DNA of 21,343 nt from an uncultured Clostridia bacterium. Its GTDB lineage: Bacteria; Bacillota; Clostridia; TANB77; CAG-508. Shown here one piece after another: positions 16,114-21,343 of this stretch; the stretch's first letter is position 1; every line of letters begins with the position of its first letter. The stretch lies in assembly GCA_947625075.1 (NCBI GenBank), contig CANQMY010000006.1:1-21343 (forward strand), written 5' to 3'. The notes beneath the pieces are model-generated. The model was not told where the DNA came from, ran no database searches, and saw only the letters and a list, made by a program, of their open reading frames with translations. The translations under genes were made by a program, and so were the position numbers.

Positions 16114-16662
16114 ATGAGTGAAGAAAAAAAACAAGAGGTAAAAGAAAACAAGGAGAATGAAAAAGTTGAAAACCTTGAAAACAACATACAAATATCAGAA
16201 GATGTAGTAGCTGTAATAGCAGGAATGGCAGCATCAGAAGTTGCAGGAGTAGCAGATATGGCAGGAGGATTCGCAGGAGGAATTTCTGAAGTATTTAGTG
16301 GAAAGAAAAATATGTCAAAAGGAATAAAGGTTGATATATCTGAAAAGTCAACTAAAATAGATGTAAACATTATAGTTGAATATGGTGCAAGAATACCAGA
16401 AGTTGCATTTGAAATACAGAAAAGAGTAAAAAAATCAGTTGAAAATATGACAGGATTAGCTGTAGAAGAAGTTAATGTACATGTACAAGGTGTAAGTACA
16501 TCTCAAGGAAATAAAAGAAAATCAGAAGAAAAAGATAGTTTAGATAAAAAAGAAGAAAATGAAACTGAGAAAAAAGCTTCAAAATCTTTAACTGAAAAAG
16601 CAGAAACAAAAAAGGTAGAAGCAAAAAAGCAACCAGCTAAAAAAAATGTAAAAAAGAAATAA
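16114..16662 (+). CDS. Asp23/Gls24-family envelope stress protein
   Basis: The 182-residue protein has an Asp23 domain at about 20-130. Characteristic strings are ISEDVVAVIAGMAASEVAGVADMAGG, GIKVDISEKSTKIDVNIIVEYGARIPEVAFEIQKRVKKSVENMTGL and EEVNVHVQGVS. A low-complexity Lys/Glu/Ala tail of about 50 residues follows. Asp23 proteins are abundant, membrane-associated through AmaP, and connected with alkaline and cell-wall stress; their biochemical role is unclear. The gene has its own promoter and the strongest Shine-Dalgarno in the window, which fits high expression. amaP and a DUF2273 gene follow, as in other Firmicutes. Confidence 0.93.
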   Translation: MSEEKKQEVKENKENEKVENLENNIQISEDVVAVIAGMAASEVAGVADMAGGFAGGISEVFSGKKNMSKGIKVDISEKSTKIDVNIIVEYGARIPEVAFEIQKRVKKSVENMTGLAVEEVNVHVQGVSTSQGNKRKSEEKDSLDKKEENETEKKASKSLTEKAETKKVEAKKQPAKKNVKKK

Positions 16663-16683
16663 AGCAATATTGGAGGTAGAGAT

Positions 16684-17403
16684 ATGAGATTTTTAGATAA
16701 ACTAGGACTAGCTATATTTTCTATAATAACGTTAGTATTATCAATAGTATTATGCTTAATTGCATTTGGATGGATGGAATCAACAATATTTAGTGTATTA
16801 ATTGGAAAAGTGTTAATTTCTCAAACTTATACTTATATATTAATTGCTGTATGTTTTTTATTAATACTTTTAGCAATAAGATGCATATTTTTTTCAGAAT
16901 CAAAAGAAGAAGAAAGTGATGATGGAATATTATTGCAAAATGAAGATGGAAAACTTTTAATAACAGTTGCTACTTTAAAAGATATGGTAGAAGGAGTTAT
17001 AAATGATTTTGCAAATATAACTGATTCTGCTGTAGGAGTTGTTATAACAAAGGAAAATGACATTATTATAAATGTTTCGATAGATGTTACAAAAGAAACT
17101 ATTATAAAAGATGTATCATCAAAATTACAAATAAAAGTAAAGAAAGTTATAAAAGAAGCAACAGACTTAGATATACTTTCAGTAAATGTTAGAGTTAAAA
17201 ATGCAGATACAGTTTTAGATGTTTCTAAAACTGAAAATGTAAAAGAAAATAAATCAGAAACAGCTGAAAAAATAAAGAAAAGTGTTAACGAAGGAGAAAA
17301 GGTAGTAAAGAAAGAGATGCCTAAAAAAACAAATACTGTTCCTAAAACACAAATAAAAAAGCAATCAAGTTCTAATTTAAAAAGCTCAAATAAAAACAAA
17401 TAA
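16684..17403 (+). CDS. amaP: Alkaline shock response membrane anchor protein AmaP
   Basis: The 239-residue protein has two membrane helices at about 8-30 and 47-70, then a cytoplasmic Asp23-like domain (about 85-180, LLITVATLKDMVEGVIND... and ILSVNVRVKNAD), then a Lys/Ser/Thr-rich tail. AmaP anchors Asp23 at the membrane. The gene directly follows Asp23 with GGAGGTAG before its ATG and precedes the DUF2273 gene. The tail resembles the Asp23 tail in composition, so both partners carry long basic extensions, possibly for contact with nucleic acid or acidic lipids (inference). Confidence 0.88.
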   Translation: MRFLDKLGLAIFSIITLVLSIVLCLIAFGWMESTIFSVLIGKVLISQTYTYILIAVCFLLILLAIRCIFFSESKEEESDDGILLQNEDGKLLITVATLKDMVEGVINDFANITDSAVGVVITKENDIIINVSIDVTKETIIKDVSSKLQIKVKKVIKEATDLDILSVNVRVKNADTVLDVSKTENVKENKSETAEKIKKSVNEGEKVVKKEMPKKTNTVPKTQIKKQSSSNLKSSNKNK

Positions 17404-17425
17404 TGAAAGGATGACAAAAAAATAG

Positions 17426-17629
17426 ATGGAAGATTTAAAAAAGTTTTTAACTAAATATTGGGGAGGAATAATTGGAGGTATAATTGCATTAATTCTAGCA
17501 TGTACGGGATTATATAGAGTAATAGTTGCAATAGTTTTAGTTTCTCTTGGAATATGGGCAGGTAATTTTTTTCAAAATAATAAAAGCACTGTGAAAGAAA
17601 AAATAAAAAAATTTGTAGATAAAATGTAA
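17426..17629 (+). CDS. Small DUF2273 membrane protein
   Basis: A 67-residue protein with two closely spaced hydrophobic segments (about 12-29 and 31-48), the glycine pattern GGIIGGIIALILACTGLYR and a basic C-terminus. This is the DUF2273 form that accompanies Asp23 and amaP in many Firmicutes. It is thought to join the membrane complex that holds Asp23; its activity is unknown. GAAAGGATG lies upstream at a slightly long distance. Confidence 0.85.
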   Translation: MEDLKKFLTKYWGGIIGGIIALILACTGLYRVIVAIVLVSLGIWAGNFFQNNKSTVKEKIKKFVDKM

Positions 17630-17666
17630 TTATATGGAGTAATAAATACTTTTAAAAGGGGTAGAA

Positions 17667-18083
17667 ATGAATAGGTCTAAGGCAAGAGAAGAAGCATTTA
17701 AATTGTTATATAGTATGCAAATATCTAAATTTACAGAAATAGATGAGCAAATTGAATTTTTTATTAAAGAAGAAGAAATTACAGATCATGATGCTATTTG
17801 TTATATTGAAGATATAATAAAAGGAACAAATAAAAATAATGAGGATATAGAAAATAAGATAGAAAAAAATATAAAAAAAGATTGGACATTATCTAGAATT
17901 TCTAAAATAGATTTAGCATTACTAAAATTAGGAATATATGAGATTTTATATTCAAAATTACCATATAAAGTAGTAATTAATGAAGTTGTTGAGCTTTCTA
18001 AAAAATATGGAGATGATTCTTCAAAAGCATTTGTAAATGGTGTATTAGCAAGTATTGTGAAAAGCTATTTAAATGTAGAATAA
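17667..18083 (+). CDS. nusB: Transcription antitermination factor NusB
   Basis: NusB (138 residues) pairs with NusE/S10 on boxA RNA and prevents premature termination of rRNA operons. Family strings are MNRSKAREEAFKLLYSMQIS at the start, then SRISKIDLALLKLGIYEILY, PYKVVINEVVELSKKYGDDSSKAFVNGVLASI at the end. Length and all-helical character are normal. AAAAGGGG precedes the ATG. It lies between the Asp23 genes and xseA, the common clostridial order. Confidence 0.96.
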   Translation: MNRSKAREEAFKLLYSMQISKFTEIDEQIEFFIKEEEITDHDAICYIEDIIKGTNKNNEDIENKIEKNIKKDWTLSRISKIDLALLKLGIYEILYSKLPYKVVINEVVELSKKYGDDSSKAFVNGVLASIVKSYLNVE

Positions 18084-18123
18084 TAAAAATTTAAAGAATT
18101 AGAAAAAGGTAAAAAAGTGATAG

Positions 18124-19332
18124 ATGGAAATAAATCCAATAACTGTTGAAGAATTAAATAAATACATAAAAAATAAAATTGATGGTGATGAATTTTTAAA
18201 TAATGTATATGTAAAAGGAGAAATTTCAAATTTTAAATTACATTATACTGGACATATGTATTTTACATTAAAAGATGAAAAATCGCTTGTAAAATGCATA
18301 ATGTTTAAAAGCTATACTGGATATTTAAATTTTATGCCCAAAGACGGAATGAAAGTCTGTGTTTTGGGTTCTGTTTCTGTATTTGAAAGAGATGGAGTGT
18401 ATCAAATATATGCAAAAGCAATTAAACAAGATGGAATAGGTGATCTTTACGAAGCTTATGAGAAAATGAAAGCTAAGTTAGAAAATGAAGGATTGTTTAA
18501 AGATAGTCATAAAAAGCAAATACCTATGTTTCCGAATACAATTGGAGTTTTAACATCTTCAACAGGTGCAGTAATAAGAGATATAATAAATGTTTCGACT
18601 AGAAGAAATCCAAATGTGCATATAAGACTTTTACCAGTACCTGTTCAAGGACTAGGTGCAGAAAAAGAGATAATTGCTGGAATACAGAAAATGAATGATG
18701 AACATTTAGCAGATGTACTTATAATTGGAAGAGGAGGGGGATCATTAGAGGATTTATGGCCTTTTAATGAAGAATCTCTTGCAAGAGCAATATATGAATC
18801 GGAAATACCAATAATTTCAGCAGTAGGGCATGAAACAGATTTTACAATAGCAGATTTTGTAGCTGATTTAAGAGCACCAACACCATCAGCAGCTGCTGAA
18901 CTTGCTGTTCCAAATATATCAGATGTTAGATATACTATTTCTACATATGAAAACAGATATAAAATTGCTTTAAAAAGAAAAGTACAATTAATGAAATTAA
19001 GATATGAAAAATGTATGACAAGAAGAGTTTTTAAAGAACCATTACAAAATATAAATGAAAAATATATATTAGTAGATAATTTAGTAAAAAAATTAAGTAC
19101 AGATATAATTGAAAAATTAAATAAAGCAAAAATACAATTGAGCAAAAAAGCTACTAAGATTGATACTTTAAGTCCTATGAAACTTATTGCAAGAGGATAT
19201 ACAATAACCGAAGTAGATGGAAAAATTGTAAAAAAATCAGAAGAACTAAATATAGGTGATAAAATAGATTTAAGATATATTGATGGCATAATAAAAGCAG
19301 ATGTTATAGAAAAAATTTCTATAAAAGGTTAA
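18124..19332 (+). CDS. xseA: Exodeoxyribonuclease VII large subunit
   Basis: XseA is the catalytic subunit of exonuclease VII, which degrades single-stranded DNA from both ends in repair. The 402-residue protein has an N-terminal OB fold (about 5-100, VKGEISNFKLHYTGHMYFTLKD) and the catalytic core with GVLTSSTGAVIRDIINV, IGRGGGSLEDLWPFNEE, SAVGHETDFTIADFVADLRAPTPSAAAE, then a long helical segment and a short C-terminal beta region. It is intact. Notably it contains ATCGGAA at 18798-18804, the same 7-mer as the third frame-break site, but with CGG out of frame and no disruption. xseB follows after 19 bases. Confidence 0.97.
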   Translation: MEINPITVEELNKYIKNKIDGDEFLNNVYVKGEISNFKLHYTGHMYFTLKDEKSLVKCIMFKSYTGYLNFMPKDGMKVCVLGSVSVFERDGVYQIYAKAIKQDGIGDLYEAYEKMKAKLENEGLFKDSHKKQIPMFPNTIGVLTSSTGAVIRDIINVSTRRNPNVHIRLLPVPVQGLGAEKEIIAGIQKMNDEHLADVLIIGRGGGSLEDLWPFNEESLARAIYESEIPIISAVGHETDFTIADFVADLRAPTPSAAAELAVPNISDVRYTISTYENRYKIALKRKVQLMKLRYEKCMTRRVFKEPLQNINEKYILVDNLVKKLSTDIIEKLNKAKIQLSKKATKIDTLSPMKLIARGYTITEVDGKIVKKSEELNIGDKIDLRYIDGIIKADVIEKISIKG

Positions 19333-19351
19333 AAGGAGAAAATTTATAAAG

Positions 19352-19576
19352 ATGAAAGAAGAGAATATAAATTTTGAAAAGGCAATGCAAGAGTTAGAAA
19401 AAATTGCAGAAGAACTTGAAAGTGAAGATTTAGATTTAGATACTTCTGTTAAGAAATTCGAGCAAGGAATGGAACTTTCTAAAAAATGTAATGAGATATT
19501 GAATAACGCAGAGAAGAAAATAACAATATTAATAAATGGAAATGAAGAAAAATTTGATGTAAATAATGAAGAGTAG
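19352..19576 (+). CDS. xseB: Exodeoxyribonuclease VII small subunit
   Basis: A 74-residue, acidic, helical protein with the XseB pattern NFEKAMQELEKIAEELESEDLDLDTSVKKFEQGMELSKKCNEIL followed by a short Asn-rich tail. Several copies bind each XseA to form active exonuclease VII. AAAGGAG stands 13 bases before the ATG. It lies between xseA and fhs in the operon. Confidence 0.95.
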   Translation: MKEENINFEKAMQELEKIAEELESEDLDLDTSVKKFEQGMELSKKCNEILNNAEKKITILINGNEEKFDVNNEE

Positions 19577-19619
19577 TTTTAGTTGAATTAATGTTAAAAT
19601 ATTGGAGGAAGTAAGGGCT

Positions 19620-21271
19620 ATGAAGGATATTGATATTGCAAGAAATACAAAACTAAAGAAAATTATTGAAATTACAGACAAGCTAAATATTCCAGAAGAT
19701 TATATTGAACAATATGGAAAATATAAGGCAAAAATTTCAATTGATTATTTAGAAAAATTAAAGGATAAAAAAGACGGAAAATTAATTTTAGTTACTGCAA
19801 TAAATCCAACACCTCTTGGAGAAGGCAAAACAACTGCATCAATAGGTCTTTCAGATGGACTAAATAAAATAGGAAAAAAGTCCATTCTTGCTTTAAGAGA
19901 ACCTTCATTAGGACCAGTATTTGGAATTAAAGGAGGGGCTACTGGAGGTGGATATTCACAGGTAGCACCTATGGAAGATATTAATTTACATTTTACTGGA
20001 GATATACACGCTATAACTACAGCTAATAATTTATTAAGTGCAATTATTGATAATCATATTTTTCAAGGAAATGAGCTTGGAATAGAAAAAGTTACTTGGA
20101 AAAGATGTGTAGATTTAAATGATAGAGCATTAAGAAAAGTAGAAGTTGGTTTATCAGGAGAAAAAAATCTTGTTCCAAGGGAAGACCGGATTTGATATAA
20201 CAGTTGCTTCAGAAATAATGGCAATTTTTTGTTTAGCTAAAGATTTAGATGATCTAAAAAGAAGAATTGGAAATATTGTTATTGGGTATAACAAAGAAGG
20301 TAAAAGTATAACATGTAAAGACTTAAAAGCTGATCGGAAGTTTAACAGTAGTTTTAAAGGATGCTTTAAATCCAAATATAGTACAAACATTGGAAAATAA
20401 TCCAGCATTAATTCATGGAGGTCCATTTGCAAATATTGCACATGGATGTAATAGCATAATAGCAACTAAAATGGCAAGAAAATTAGCAGATTATGTTGTT
20501 ACTGAAGCAGGTTTTGGTGCCGACTTAGGAGCTGAAAAGTTTTTAAATATTAAATGTAGAAATATGGGAATATCTCCTGATTGTGTGGTTATTGTTGCAA
20601 CAATGAGAGCTTTAAAATATCACGGCGGAGCAAGTAAAGAAGAGTGTTCAAATAAAGATATTGAAGCATTAAAAAATGGAATGCATAATTTATTTAAACA
20701 TATAGATAATATGAAAAGCTTTGGAATTAATCCAATAGTTGCAATTAATAAATTTGAAAATGATATAGATGAAGAAATAGAAATATTAGCAGAAGAACTT
20801 AAATGTAAGAAAATCGATTATAGTTTGCTTGAAAACTGGGCAAAAGGCGGAGAAGGTGCTATTGATTTAGCAGAAAAAGTTGTTAAAATATGTGAAAAAG
20901 AACATTGTTTTAAAAATACTTATGAACTTGATGATAATATAAAAACAAAAATTGAAAAAGTTGCAAAGATTATATATGGTGCAGAAGGAGTAGATTATAC
21001 AGAAAATGCAGAAAGGCAAATTGAAATGATTGGAAATCCAAATGTACCAATTTGTATTGCTAAAACTCAATATTCACTTTCTGATGATCAAAAAAATTTA
21101 TTATGTGATAAACCATTTAAAATTACTGTATCTTCAGTAGAATATAAAACAGGAGCAGAATTTATAGTAGTAAAAACAGGAAAGATAATGACAATGCCTG
21201 GTTTACCAAAAGTGCCTGCTTCAGAAAAAATTGATTTAGATGAAAATAAAAATATAATAGGAATATTTTAA
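19620..21271 (+). CDS. fhs: Formate-tetrahydrofolate ligase with two +1 frameshifts
   Basis: Fhs makes 10-formyl-tetrahydrofolate from formate, ATP and THF, feeding purines and one-carbon metabolism. ATG 19620 (MKDIDIARNTKLKKI) follows GGAGG and matches the usual family start; an in-frame TTG at 19602 lies on the Shine-Dalgarno itself. Conserved blocks are PTPLGEGKTT (nucleotide loop), REPSLGPVFGIKGGATGGGYSQ, NLLSAIIDNHI, then DGFDITVASEIMAI, LIHGGPFANIAHGCNS, TEAGFGADLGAEKF and PGLPKVPA. They fall in three successive frames. Skipping one C at 20187 and one at 20335 joins them into 549 residues, close to the usual length of about 556. Without skipping, translation stops at 20193-20195 after about 191 residues. 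Every conserved block remains, so neither decay nor a third defect is apparent. Confidence 0.88.
20187..20190 (+). other. Recoding site 2: in-frame CGG-A with +1 shift in fhs
   Basis: The local sequence is GAC CGG ATT TGA. In the frame from ATG 19620, CGG is codon 190 and a TGA follows two codons later. Skipping C20187 gives GAC GGA TTT GAT, the invariant Asp-Gly-Phe-Asp of Fhs. A Shine-Dalgarno-like AAGGGA (20177-20182) lies close upstream; short spacing of this kind stimulates the prfB +1 shift, but here it also encodes the conserved Pro-Arg-Glu and may be coincidental. Confidence 0.72.
20335..20338 (+). other. Recoding site 3: in-frame CGG-A with +1 shift in fhs
   Basis: The local sequence is GAT CGG AAG, in the frame set by the shift at 20187. 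Unskipped, that frame ends at TAA 20398-20400. Skipping C20335 gives GAT GGA AGT TTA and continues into the conserved VQTLENNPALIHGGPFANI region to the true stop. No Shine-Dalgarno-like tract is nearby. The same 7-mer ATCGGAA occurs out of frame in xseA without harm. Confidence 0.72.
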
Positions 21272-21295
21272 TAATATTACTAAATCTTGTTGTAT

Positions 21296-21343
21296 AAAAT
21301 AACCTTTTCTGGAAAAAATGTCTATATAAGGAGAGGTTATTTT
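21296..21343 (+). terminator. Long inverted repeat after fhs, at the window edge
   Basis: AAAATAACCT (21296-21305) pairs perfectly with AGGTTATTTT (21334-21343) across 28 bases that contain a smaller TTTTC-TG-GAAAA hairpin. It lies just after the fhs stop and ends in TTTT, so it could be a terminator or attenuator. The loop also carries AAGGAG. The right-hand context is cut off. Confidence 0.45.

Noticed and set aside
16833..17417. Long minus-strand frame over amaP
   Set aside because: It is antisense to a well-recognised gene, has Phe/Ser/Thr-rich composition typical of reversed Lys/Glu-rich code, and lacks a start signal.
967..20338. Frame breaks as random sequencing errors
   Set aside because: Three of three are the same base, before the same codon, in the same phase, and none is in a homopolymer despite abundant A/T runs. 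Near-identical contexts elsewhere are intact. Still not excluded without reads, so it is kept as the main alternative.
19620..21271. fhs and the metallohydrolase as ordinary pseudogenes
   Set aside because: All conserved motifs survive on both sides of each break and no other stop or indel is visible over about 1,100 codons.
1..21343. CRISPR, tRNA, rRNA, transposase or integrase features
   Set aside because: No regularly spaced repeats, cloverleaf-like segments, rRNA signatures or mobile-element protein motifs were seen on either strand.

Overview
The window reads as chromosome from a very AT-rich Firmicute, most likely an uncultured gut-type member of the Clostridia. The evidence is the heavy A+T bias, AGA as the dominant Arg codon, purine-rich Shine-Dalgarno sequences, and the radA-disA and Asp23/amaP/DUF2273-nusB-xseA-xseB neighbourhoods. 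TAA, TAG and TGA are all used as stops. Almost everything lies on the + strand; there are no rRNA, tRNA, IS or CRISPR features.

Layout. (1) 1-561: C-terminal part of an unrecognised protein. (2) 670-6798: beta-CASP metallo-beta-lactamase-fold protein, GH15 glycosidase, radA and disA (c-di-AMP synthase). (3) 6779-7786: a promoter, a membrane-anchored cyclophilin and a bidirectional terminator. (4) 7792-8490, minus strand: an unfamiliar membrane protein with less AT-biased codons. (5) 8491-8730: a divergent regulatory region with two promoters and a hairpin between them. (6) 8731-11643: an MdoB/LtaS-type phosphoglycerol transferase, then obg with its own promoter and terminator. (7) 11657-16009: a TetR-led cassette, TetR / PlsC-like / GT8 / GT8 / PlsC-like, probably for a membrane or envelope glycolipid. 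(8) 16052-21271: an envelope-stress and housekeeping operon, Asp23 / amaP / DUF2273 / nusB / xseA / xseB / fhs.

The main discovery candidate is a recurrent +1 frame change at the codon CGG. Two conserved genes, the beta-CASP metallohydrolase and fhs (formate-tetrahydrofolate ligase), are broken into overlapping frames, once and twice respectively. All three breaks are the same event: one extra C directly before a GGA (Gly) codon, which places CGG in frame (CGG at 967, 20187 and 20335). Skipping the C restores the conserved protein each time. I found no other in-frame CGG in any + strand gene (about 6,450 codons). Out-of-frame CGG in near-identical contexts, such as ATCGGAA in xseA and CCGGAT at 9775, needs no correction. 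The only 0-frame CGG is codon 30 of the atypical minus-strand gene, where a +1 slip would hit a stop at once. This suggests that CGG is unassigned or starved in this organism and triggers +1 frameshifting or four-base CGGN=Gly decoding. Sequencing error and gene decay are the alternatives to exclude.

Promoters for ppi, the phosphoglycerol transferase, obg and Asp23 are good sigma-A-like matches with 17-base spacers; three have an extended -10 TGA element.
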